This document shows positions 57,277 through 64,000 of a stretch of 64,000 nt of DNA, one piece after another (within the stretch, counting starts at the first letter, position 1; every line of letters starts with the position of its first letter). This stretch comes from JASLDZ01 sp965199975 (GTDB lineage: Bacteria; Pseudomonadota; Alphaproteobacteria; Caulobacterales; Caulobacteraceae). The position numbers and the translations under genes were made by a program. The notes beneath the pieces were generated by a model. It saw only the letters and a list, made by a program, of their open reading frames with translations. It did no database searches and had not been told where the DNA came from. Location of the stretch: assembly GCA_965199975.1 (NCBI GenBank), contig OZ241340.1, positions 434,001 to 498,000 of the forward strand, written 5' to 3'.

Positions 57277-59826
57277 GTGGCGCGCTACAATCCGAAGGAG
57301 GCGGAGCCGAAGTGGGCCGAGGCGTGGCGGGCGGCGCAAAGCTTCCTCACGCCCGAACCCACCGCCGAGCGGCCGAAGTACTACGTGCTCGAGATGTTCC
57401 CGTATCCCAGCGGGGCCATCCACATGGGCCACGTGCGCAACTACACCATGGGCGACGTCGTCGCCCGCTATAAGCGCGCCAAGGGCTTCGACGTGCTGCA
57501 TCCCATGGGCTGGGACGCCTTCGGCATGCCGGCCGAGAACGCCGCCATGGAGCGTGGCGTGCATCCCAAGGCGTGGACCTACGCCAACATCGACGCCATG
57601 CGCGCCCAGCTGAAGCGGCTGGGCCTCTCCATCGACTGGAGCCGCGAGTTCGCCACCTGCGACCCGGCCTACTACGGCAAGCAGCAGGCCTGGTTCCTCG
57701 ACCTGTTCCGCCGCGGCCTGGTCCAACGCAAGGAGAGTTCGGTCAACTGGGACCCGGTGGACCAGACGGTGCTCGCCAACGAGCAGGTGATCGATGGGCG
57801 GGGCTGGCGTTCCGGCGCGCCCGTCGAGACCCGCAAGCTGACCCAGTGGTTTCTGACCATCACCGACTACGCCGACGCGCTGATCGACGGGCTGAAGACG
57901 CTCGACCGCTGGCCCGACAAGGTGCGGCTGATGCAGGAGAACTGGATCGGTCGCTCCACCGGCCTACGCATGACTTTTCGCTGGGCCGATGCCGGGTCGT
58001 TCGCAGCCGGCGACGGGATCGAGGTCTACACCACCCGCCCCGATACTTTGTTCGGCGCCAGTTTCCTCGGCGTCGCCCCCGACCATCCGGTGGCCGAGGC
58101 GCTGGCGCAGGCGAACGCCGAGCTAAGGCGCTTCATCGCCGAATGTCGCAAGGGCGGGACCACCCAGGCGGACCTCGACACCGCCGAAAAGCGCGGGTTC
58201 GACACCGGCCTGATCGTGACCCACCCGTTCGTGCAAGGTCGCACCCTGCCGGTCTGGGTCGCGAACTTCATCCTCATGGACTACGGCACGGGCGCCATCT
58301 TCGGCTGCCCCGCGCACGACCAGCGCGACTTGGACTTCGCGCGCAAGTACGACCTTCCGGTGCGCGAGGTGGTGCTGCCGCCCGGGACCGACCCGAAAGT
58401 GTTCCACGTGGAACACGAGGCCTATACGGGGCCGGGCCGCATCTTCCATTCCGACGTCCTCGACGGGCTCGAGATCGAGGAGGCCAAGGCCGAGGCGGTG
58501 CGACGCATCGAGGCCATGGGCCAGGGCCAGGGCGCCACCGTGTATCGCCTGCGCGACTGGGGCGTGTCGCGTCAGCGCTACTGGGGCTGCCCCATCCCGG
58601 TGGTGCATTGCGGGGCTTGCGGGGTCGTGCCCGTGCCTGGCGACCAGCTGCCGGTGGAGCTCCCCGAAGATGTCAGCTTCGATGCGCCCGGCAATCCCCT
58701 GCTCCGCCATGCGACCTGGCGTTTCACCACCTGTCCGAGCTGCGGGGGCGAGGCCGAGCGCGAGACCGACACGCTGGACACCTTCGTCGACAGCTCATGG
58801 TACTTCGCCCGCTTCACCGACCCGACTGCGCAGGCCCCCATCCACCGCGCCGCCGCCGACCGCTGGCTGCCGGTGGACCAGTACATCGGCGGGGTGGAGC
58901 ACGCGGTGCTGCACCTGCTCTACGCCCGCTTCGTCACCCGCGCCCTGGCCGACGGCGGCATGCTGGAGGTGCGCGAACCGTTCGCAGGCCTCTTCACCCA
59001 GGGCATGGTCACCCACGAGACCTATCGCGACTTCGCCGGGGCCAAATGGCTCTCGCCCGCCGAGATCGAGACGAACGCCGGCCGGCTGGTGGAGATCTCC
59101 ACCGGCGCCCCCGTGCACGTGGGCGGCGTGGAGAAGATGTCCAAGTCGCGCAAGAACGTCATCTCTCCCGAGGACATCTTCGACCACTACGGCGTCGACG
59201 CCGCACGCCTGTTCGTGCTCTCCGACAGTCCGCCCGAGCGCGATGTGCAATGGACCGAGGCCGGCGTCGAGGGGTCGTGGCGCTTCCTCAATCGGGTGTG
59301 GGCCGAGATCGACGAGGAGGTCGCGCCCGGAGACGACCCGGCCCAGACCGCGCAGCTGCAGCGCGCCACCCACAAGCTGGTCAAGACCGTCGGCGAGCAC
59401 CTCGACGGCTTCCGCTTCAACTCGGCGATCGCCCAGTTCTACGGCTTCCTCAACGGGCTGCGCCCTCTGCGCGGCGCGCAGCCCGCCGCCCGCGCCGAGG
59501 CGCTCAGGGCGCTGGCGGTGATGATCGGCCCCTTCACACCGCACCTCTCCGAAAGCTGCTGGGCGCGCCTCGGCGGCGAGGGGCTGGCTGTGGACGCGCC
59601 CTGGCCCTCCTACGACCCTGCGCTCGCCGCCGACGACGAGGCGGTCATGGGGGTGCAGATCAACGGCAAGCGCCGGGCCGAACTGCGCGTCGTCTTGGGC
59701 GCTGCGGAAGAGGCCGTGCGCGCGCAGGCCCTGGCGGACCCGGACGTGGTGCGTCACCTTGAGGGCTTGGCCGTGCGCAAGGTGATCGTCGTGCCCGGCC
59801 GCATCGTCAACATCGTCGCCGGCTGA
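57277..59826 (+). CDS. leuS: Leucyl-tRNA synthetase
   Basis: An 849-residue class I synthetase with a GTG start. The HIGH motif is in PYPSGAIHMGHVRNYTMGD (about residues 39-57), the editing domain is inserted from about 220 to 420 (TTRPDTLFGASF and DYGTGAIFGCPAHDQRD are its signatures), and the KMSKS motif is in EKMSKSRKN (about 618-626). It charges tRNA-Leu with leucine. A parS site is embedded in its editing-domain coding region and is read there as VFHVEHE. Confidence 0.97.
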   Translation: MARYNPKEAEPKWAEAWRAAQSFLTPEPTAERPKYYVLEMFPYPSGAIHMGHVRNYTMGDVVARYKRAKGFDVLHPMGWDAFGMPAENAAMERGVHPKAWTYANIDAMRAQLKRLGLSIDWSREFATCDPAYYGKQQAWFLDLFRRGLVQRKESSVNWDPVDQTVLANEQVIDGRGWRSGAPVETRKLTQWFLTITDYADALIDGLKTLDRWPDKVRLMQENWIGRSTGLRMTFRWADAGSFAAGDGIEVYTTRPDTLFGASFLGVAPDHPVAEALAQANAELRRFIAECRKGGTTQADLDTAEKRGFDTGLIVTHPFVQGRTLPVWVANFILMDYGTGAIFGCPAHDQRDLDFARKYDLPVREVVLPPGTDPKVFHVEHEAYTGPGRIFHSDVLDGLEIEEAKAEAVRRIEAMGQGQGATVYRLRDWGVSRQRYWGCPIPVVHCGACGVVPVPGDQLPVELPEDVSFDAPGNPLLRHATWRFTTCPSCGGEAERETDTLDTFVDSSWYFARFTDPTAQAPIHRAAADRWLPVDQYIGGVEHAVLHLLYARFVTRALADGGMLEVREPFAGLFTQGMVTHETYRDFAGAKWLSPAEIETNAGRLVEISTGAPVHVGGVEKMSKSRKNVISPEDIFDHYGVDAARLFVLSDSPPERDVQWTEAGVEGSWRFLNRVWAEIDEEVAPGDDPAQTAQLQRATHKLVKTVGEHLDGFRFNSAIAQFYGFLNGLRPLRGAQPAARAEALRALAVMIGPFTPHLSESCWARLGGEGLAVDAPWPSYDPALAADDEAVMGVQINGKRRAELRVVLGAAEEAVRAQALADPDVVRHLEGLAVRKVIVVPGRIVNIVAG
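58400..58415. promoter_or_regulatory. parS site inside leuS
   Basis: TGTTCCACGTGGAACA is a perfect 16-bp palindrome and matches the known alphaproteobacterial parS family. It lies 4 to 5 kb downstream of parB and inside leuS codons, where it is read as Val-Phe-His-Val-Glu-His. Together with the site at 50386 it brackets parAB. Confidence 0.85.
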
Positions 59827-59834
59827 CCCTTCCG

Positions 59835-60368
59835 ATGTCTCTTCGCCCTGCCCTCATCTCCGCCCTTGCGCTGGCCGCAGTTTCACTCGGCGGCTGCGGC
59901 TTCACGCCGCTCTACGCCACGCCTGGCGTCACGGGCGGCCTCGCCGGCATCGCCGTGGATCCGCCGGCGCATAGCCGCACAGGCTTCCTGCTGAGCCAGA
60001 AGCTGGACGACGAGCTCGGCCGCAGCAAGGGCGTGGAACCGACCTACCGCATCGGCCTCACGGTGGTGGAGCGGCGTTTCGCCCGCGGGGTGCGGATCAA
60101 CAACGTGGCCAACCGCTACGAGCTCACCCTCGATGTCGGCTACGTGCTGACCGAGGCCGCGACCGGGCGGGTGCTGCTCACCGGCGCGGCGCCGGTGCAG
60201 GTCAGCTACGACAGCGCCGATGCGCCCTACGCCGGGGTCTCCGCCGCCAAGGATGGGGAGGAGCGCGCCGCCGAGCAGGCGGCGGTGCTCATCCGCCTTC
60301 AGGTCTCGCGCTGGCTGGCCGCCAATCCTCTGGGGGCCGCCGCCGCCGCCCAGGCCGCCGCCGGCTAG
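59835..60368 (+). CDS. lptE: LPS-assembly lipoprotein LptE
   Basis: A 177-residue outer-membrane lipoprotein. The signal peptide ends at a lipobox SLGGC with Cys21 as the lipidated residue, followed by GFTPLYA, the standard start of alphaproteobacterial LptE. The mature part has alternating strands (YRIGLTVVERRFARGVRINNVANRYELTLDVGYVL in pattern). It plugs LptD during lipopolysaccharide export. It lies 8 bp after leuS and 16 bp before holA, the conserved gene order in the class. Confidence 0.9.
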   Translation: MSLRPALISALALAAVSLGGCGFTPLYATPGVTGGLAGIAVDPPAHSRTGFLLSQKLDDELGRSKGVEPTYRIGLTVVERRFARGVRINNVANRYELTLDVGYVLTEAATGRVLLTGAAPVQVSYDSADAPYAGVSAAKDGEERAAEQAAVLIRLQVSRWLAANPLGAAAAAQAAAG

Positions 60369-60384
60369 GCCCGGCGGCGCGCCG

Positions 60385-61437
60385 GTGATCGTCTCCAAGC
60401 GGCCCGATGTGGAGCGGCTGCTCGAGCGGCCGCCGCCCGGCGTGCGCGCCGTCCTGCTGCACGGGCGCGACCGCGGCGGCGTGCGCGAGCGCGCCGACCG
60501 CCTGGCTGCGCGCGTGGTGGACCGGCCGGACGATCCGTTCGACGTGGCGCTGCTTACCGAGACCGACATGGAAGCCGATCCGGCGCGCCTGGCGGACGAA
60601 CTGTCGGCGCTCTCGATGCTGGGGGGGCGGCGTCTGGTGCGCCTGCGCCTCGGGTCTGAGAAGATCGCGCTCGACCGCGCCACCGCCGAGGCGCTGAGCG
60701 CCCACGCGTCGGGCGCCTACAACCCCGCCGCCATGCTGATCGTGGAGGCGGGCGCACTGGAGAAGTCCTCCCCCCTGCGCAAGGCGGCCGAGGCGGCCGA
60801 GGGCGCGGCGGCCGTGGCCGTCTACGAGGACGAGGCGGGCGATGTGGCGCGGGTGGTGCGCGAGGCGCTGGCCACGGACGGACTGACGCTGTCGCGCGAG
60901 GCGCTGGATCTTTTCGTCGCCCGCCTGCCGCGTGAACGCGGTGTGGCGCGCCAGGAGATCGAGCGGCTGGCGTTGTTCCTCGGCCCGGGTCGCCCAGGCC
61001 AGGTTCCGCCGGCCGCACTCGACGACTTCCTGGGCGTCGAGCCGGAAGCCAGCCTCTACGACGCCGCCGCCGACGCCTTCGGCGGTCGGCTCCGGGAGGC
61101 GCAGGCCGCGCTGCGCCGCGCGCGGGCCGAGGGCGAGGGCGGCCCCGCGGCGGTGCGGGCGCTCTCCTCCCACGCGGGCAAGCTGAGGCGGGGGCTGGTG
61201 CTGGTGCAGGGCGGGCGCGATGGGCGCACCGCGGCCAAGCAGTCGGGTGTGTTCTGGAAGGCCGAGGCCGAGTTCGTGCGTCAGCTTGGCCGCTGGAGCC
61301 TCGCCGACCTCGACGGCGTGCAGCCCGACCTCCTGGACGCCGACCGCGCCTGCAAGTCGTCGGGAAGCCCGGACGACCTCATCGCCGAGCGCGCCTTCAT
61401 GTCTATCGCCGGGCGCGCGCGAAGACTGGGCCTGTAG
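60385..61437 (+). CDS. holA: DNA polymerase III subunit delta
   Basis: A 350-residue clamp-loader subunit. The N-terminal AAA+-like module has VLLHGRDRGGVRERADRL (about residues 24-41), which lacks a functional P loop as is normal for delta, and LGGRRLVRLRLGSEKIAL (about 81-98). The lid contains RERGVARQEIERLALFLG (about 186-203). The C-terminal collar has WKAEAEFVRQLGRWSLADL (about 292-310). It opens the beta clamp at replication primers. GTG start; preceded by lptE. Confidence 0.92.
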   Translation: MIVSKRPDVERLLERPPPGVRAVLLHGRDRGGVRERADRLAARVVDRPDDPFDVALLTETDMEADPARLADELSALSMLGGRRLVRLRLGSEKIALDRATAEALSAHASGAYNPAAMLIVEAGALEKSSPLRKAAEAAEGAAAVAVYEDEAGDVARVVREALATDGLTLSREALDLFVARLPRERGVARQEIERLALFLGPGRPGQVPPAALDDFLGVEPEASLYDAAADAFGGRLREAQAALRRARAEGEGGPAAVRALSSHAGKLRRGLVLVQGGRDGRTAAKQSGVFWKAEAEFVRQLGRWSLADLDGVQPDLLDADRACKSSGSPDDLIAERAFMSIAGRARRLGL

Positions 61438-61486
61438 GCCGCGGGAGGACGGGAAGCATCAGGCGCGCCTTGTCGGCGCACGAAGG

Positions 61487-61762
61487 CTACTCGGCAGCGA
61501 CGGCCGCCTGGGCCGGCTCGATCGACACATAGGTGCGGTCGTCGCGCTTGGTGGTGAAGCGCACGGCGCCCGTGGCGGTGGCGAACAGGGTGTGGTCGCG
61601 GCCCAGGCCAACGTTGACGCCCGGCCAGAACTTGGTGCCGCGCTGGCGCACCAGGATGTTGCCGGCCAGCACCTTCTCGCCGCCGAACTTCTTCACGCCG
61701 AGGCGTTGGCCGGCCGAGTCGCGGCCGTTGCGGGACGAGCCGCCGGATTTCTTGTGAGCCAT
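61487..61762 (-). CDS. rpmA: 50S ribosomal protein L27
   Basis: A 91-residue ribosomal protein. It begins MAHKKSGGSSRNGRDSAGQRLGVKKFGG in pattern, the usual L27 start that reaches the peptidyl-transferase centre. VLAGNILVRQRGTKFWPG (about residues 31-48) is the central signature and the protein ends in an Ala-rich tail. It follows rplU by 22 bp on the same strand. Confidence 0.97.
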   Translation of the reverse strand: MAHKKSGGSSRNGRDSAGQRLGVKKFGGEKVLAGNILVRQRGTKFWPGVNVGLGRDHTLFATATGAVRFTTKRDDRTYVSIEPAQAAVAAE

Positions 61763-61784
61763 CGGGTGCTCCTTGCTCTACGGC

Positions 61785-62474
61785 TTAAGCGTCGTCGCCA
61801 AGGTCGCCTTCCGGGGCGGCCTTGGGCTTGCGGGGGGAGCGGGGCTTCTTGGCGGCGGCCTCTTCGGCGGCGGCCATCGACCCGGTCTCGGTGGCGGCGT
61901 CAGCATCGACGCTGGTCTCCGCCGCATCCGAAGGCGCCTCGGAAACCGGCTGTTCGACCATCGCCCTGGGCGCGGCGTTCGTCCTGGCGGCGGGCTTGGC
62001 CGCGACCGTCTCCGTCGCGGGAGTCTCGGCGGTGGGCGTGCCTTCCGGCAGGGCGGCGCTGTCGGGCGCATTCACCCGGGGGGCGAGGCCCCGCGCGCGG
62101 GCCACGAGCTCGGCGCGGGTGGTCATATCGACCGTCCCGTCCCACTTGGCGCTCGACCCGGCGCCGGCGAGAGCGGTTACGCGCAGCACGCTCTCCGGCT
62201 GGCGGTGGCCCTGGGTGCGGCGATAGCCTTGGCGGCGGATTTTCTTGAAGACCTTGATCTTCTCGCCCTTGCGGGTCTCGATCAGGGTTGCGGTGACGCT
62301 GGCGCCATCGACCAGGGGCGCGCCGAGGGTGACGGCGCCCTCGCCGTCGCCCACCATCAGCACCTCGCCGAAGGTCACGGCCGCCCCGACCTCGGCGTCG
62401 AGCTTCTCGACCACCAGCACGTCGCCGGGCTGCACGCGGTACTGCTTGCCGCCGGTTCGGATCACCGCATACAT
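61785..62474 (-). CDS. rplU: 50S ribosomal protein L21 with long C-terminal extension
   Basis: A 229-residue L21. Residues 1 to about 100 form the normal protein: MYAVIRTGGKQYRVQPGD at the start, KIKVFKKIRRQGYRRTQGHRQ (about 73-93 in pattern) at the rRNA-binding end. The rest is an extra, low-complexity Ala/Glu/Thr/Pro tail with a Lys/Arg cluster near the end (AKKPRSPRKPK). Typical L21 is about 103 residues. Extended forms occur in some Caulobacterales; the role is unknown. rpmA follows in the same operon. Confidence 0.95.
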   Translation of the reverse strand: MYAVIRTGGKQYRVQPGDVLVVEKLDAEVGAAVTFGEVLMVGDGEGAVTLGAPLVDGASVTATLIETRKGEKIKVFKKIRRQGYRRTQGHRQPESVLRVTALAGAGSSAKWDGTVDMTTRAELVARARGLAPRVNAPDSAALPEGTPTAETPATETVAAKPAARTNAAPRAMVEQPVSEAPSDAAETSVDADAATETGSMAAAEEAAAKKPRSPRKPKAAPEGDLGDDA

Positions 62475-62608
62475 CGCTTCAGGCCTTCTTGGTCTTGGAA
62501 CGCGCGGCTTTCTGGCGACCGCGTCATTTGAAAATACCGAACGCCCGCAGGCGCGAGGCCGGCGGGCGGGAGCGCGTCTCTACAGCGATGCGGGGCCGCG
62601 CGTCAATC

Positions 62609-62748
62609 TCTCCTCCCCTGCCGCAGGCGGGGGAGGTGTCGCGGCGCGAAGCGCCGTGACGGAGGGGGCCGCCGCACACGGCCGTTCCGCCGGAACGCCC
62701 CCTCCGGCGACTGCGCCGCCACCTCCCCCTACTTCGCAGGGGAGGAGA
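62609..62748. repeat. Palindromic C-rich intergenic repeat
   Basis: An element of about 140 bp with long imperfect inverted ends. The left end starts TCTCCTCCCCTGC and continues to GGGGAGGTG; the right end read on the other strand also starts TCTCCTCCCCTGCG and continues to GGGGGAGGTGG. Inner arms GGAGGGGGC and GCCCCCTCC pair again. Similar CTCCCC...GGGGAGG elements are common between genes of Caulobacterales and probably are non-autonomous miniature repeats. It lies between nrdA, whose stop is 6 bp away, and rplU. Confidence 0.75.
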
Positions 62749-62753
62749 TCAGG

Positions 62754-64000
62754 TCACTGGCAGGCGAGGCACTCCTCGTAGTCCGTGCGCGCGGCCGCCG
62801 TGGCGCTCGCCTGCGCCTCCAGCGCGGGGTCGGCGCCGGCGAAGGCGGCGCGCTGCACCGACTTGGAGCGGAGGTAGTAGAGCGACTTGCAGCCGCGCTC
62901 CCACGCCGTCCAGTGCAGCATGTGCAGGTCCCACTTGTCGACGTCGCCGGGCAGGAAGACGTTGACCGACTGGCCCTGGCAGATCGAGGGGGTGCGGTCG
63001 GCGGCCAGCTCCACCACCCAGCGCTGGTCGATCTCGAAGGCGGTCTTGTAGACATCCTTCTCGTCGTCCGAGAGGTCGGTCAGGTGCATGACCGAGCCCT
63101 GGTGCTCCAGGATCGAGCTCCACACCGCGTCGGTGTTCAGCCCCTTCTCCTCCAGCAGGCGTTCCAGGTAGGGGTTCTTCACCGCGAACGAGCCCGACAG
63201 GGTCTTGTGGGTGTAGATGTTGGCCGGGATCGGCTCGATCCCCGCACTCGTGCCGCCGCAGATGATCGAGATCGAGGCGGTGGGGGCGATGGCCAGCTTG
63301 TGTGAGAAGCGCTCCATCACGCCGCGGTCGGCGGCGTCGGGGCAGGGGCCGCGCTCCTCGGCGAGCTTGACGCTGGCGGCGTCGGCCGCGCGGCGCAGCG
63401 ACTTGAAGATGCGCATATTCCACGACTTGGCGAGCGCGCTTTCGAACGGCACGCCCTGCGCCTGCAGGAAGCTGTGGAAGCCCATCAGCCCCAGGCCCAC
63501 CGAGCGCTCGCGCCCGGCGGAGTAGATGGCCGCGGTCATGGCGTCGGGCGCGCGGTCGATGAAGTCCTGCAACACGTTGTCGAGGAAGCGCATGACGTCC
63601 TCCACGAACATCGGTTCGTCGCGCCACTCCAGAAAGGTCTCGGCGTTGACCGATGAGAGGCAGCACACCGCGGTGCGGTCGACGCCCAGGTGATCCTTGC
63701 CGGTGTGCAGCATGATCTCGCTGCACAGGTTGGATTGGCGCACCTTGAAGCCCAGCTCGCGCTGGTGGGCGGGCATGGCGCGGTTCACCGTGTCGGTGAA
63801 GATCAGGTAGGGCTCGCCGGTCTGCAGGCGGATCTCGAGGATCTTCTGCCAGAGCTGGCGCGCGTCCACCGCCTTCACCGGCTCGCCGTTCTTGGGGGAG
63901 CGCAGAGCGAAGGGCAGGCCGTCGCGCACCGCCTCCATGAAGGCGTCGCTGATGTTGATGCCGTGGTGGAGGTTGAGGCTCTTCCTGTTGAAGTCGCCCG
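62754..64000 (-). CDS. nrdA: Ribonucleotide reductase class Ia alpha subunit, C-terminal part (cut by window edge)
   Basis: The last 415 codons or so of a class I ribonucleotide reductase large subunit; the start lies beyond the right edge. Visible blocks are SLNLHHGINISDAF, SNLCSEIMLHTG (with an active-site Cys), INAETFLEWRD-like loop, SICQGQSVNVFLPG, and SLYYLRSKSVQRA with the radical-transfer Tyr pair. The C-terminus ends ECLACQ, whose two Cys residues reduce the active-site disulfide. It makes deoxyribonucleotides. The stop is 6 bp from the palindromic repeat. Confidence 0.95.
   Translation of the reverse strand, partial: GDFNRKSLNLHHGINISDAFMEAVRDGLPFALRSPKNGEPVKAVDARQLWQKILEIRLQTGEPYLIFTDTVNRAMPAHQRELGFKVRQSNLCSEIMLHTGKDHLGVDRTAVCCLSSVNAETFLEWRDEPMFVEDVMRFLDNVLQDFIDRAPDAMTAAIYSAGRERSVGLGLMGFHSFLQAQGVPFESALAKSWNMRIFKSLRRAADAASVKLAEERGPCPDAADRGVMERFSHKLAIAPTASISIICGGTSAGIEPIPANIYTHKTLSGSFAVKNPYLERLLEEKGLNTDAVWSSILEHQGSVMHLTDLSDDEKDVYKTAFEIDQRWVVELAADRTPSICQGQSVNVFLPGDVDKWDLHMLHWTAWERGCKSLYYLRSKSVQRAAFAGADPALEAQASATAAARTDYEECLACQ

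Noticed and set aside
1..64000. CRISPR array, tRNA, rRNA, insertion sequence or prophage
   Set aside because: No spaced direct repeats, T-psi-C-arm-like sequences in intergenic gaps, transposase or phage proteins were recognised.

Overview
The window is GC-rich alphaproteobacterial chromosome, most likely from the order Caulobacterales (Caulobacter/Phenylobacterium type). The strongest evidence is the right half. It holds rho, mnmE, mnmG, rsmG, parA, parB, an ntrZ-like gene, leuS, lptE and holA in that direction of travel, with two 16-bp parS sites. This is the arrangement expected close to a Caulobacter-type replication origin. Other lineage signs are a GAAC-N7-GAAC LexA box, a CtrA-like box upstream of ftsK, a TonB-receptor sugar locus with a tryptophan-halogenase-like gene, and a C-rich palindromic intergenic repeat. 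No rRNA, tRNA, CRISPR array, insertion sequence or phage gene was recognised.

Layout. 1-920: the end of a GMC oxidoreductase with its small partner. 1411-3217: a stress-type SDR and a membrane protein. 3419-6655 (minus): a four-gene ATGA-coupled operon (GT2 glycosyltransferase, acyl-CoA-dehydrogenase-like protein, PIG-L deacetylase, NodS-like methyltransferase). 6755-8749: a DUF892 ferritin-like protein and a Crp/Fnr regulator. 8861-19198 (plus): ten tightly coupled genes containing inositol-phosphate synthase, an HD-like protein, a methyltransferase, a Gfo/Idh/MocA dehydrogenase, an MBL-fold protein, a YcaO protein, a TIM-barrel isomerase-like protein, a GT4 glycosyltransferase, a PIG-L deacetylase and a UDP-sugar-epimerase-like SDR. 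19273-25227 (minus): fatty-acid desaturase, small protein, ArsB-type transporter, Fe-S photolyase, metK. 25405-28067: sdhC, sdhD, sdhA with no sdhB. 28128-33488: comM, thiE, ftsK and a SnoaL-like protein. 33776-45511: a sugar-uptake and degradation locus. 45937-61437: the rho/mnmEG/rsmG/parAB/leuS/lptE/holA core. 61487-64000 (minus): rpmA, rplU, a palindromic repeat and the 3' part of nrdA.

The most interesting region is the ten-gene operon. Inositol-1-phosphate synthase, a GT4 enzyme and a PIG-L deacetylase are the same three families that start mycothiol biosynthesis (Ino1, MshA, MshB). Here they are joined to a YcaO enzyme, which normally activates an amide with ATP, and to sugar-modifying enzymes. 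I see no RiPP precursor peptide or MshC/MshD-like gene. I infer a small-molecule pathway making a modified glycosyl-inositol (pseudodisaccharide), possibly carrying an unusual YcaO-installed group. I know of no described pathway with this set. The smaller 3419-6655 operon has a parallel logic (glycosyltransferase, deacetylase, NodS-like N-methyltransferase) and may make a separate modified amino-sugar lipid or glycan.
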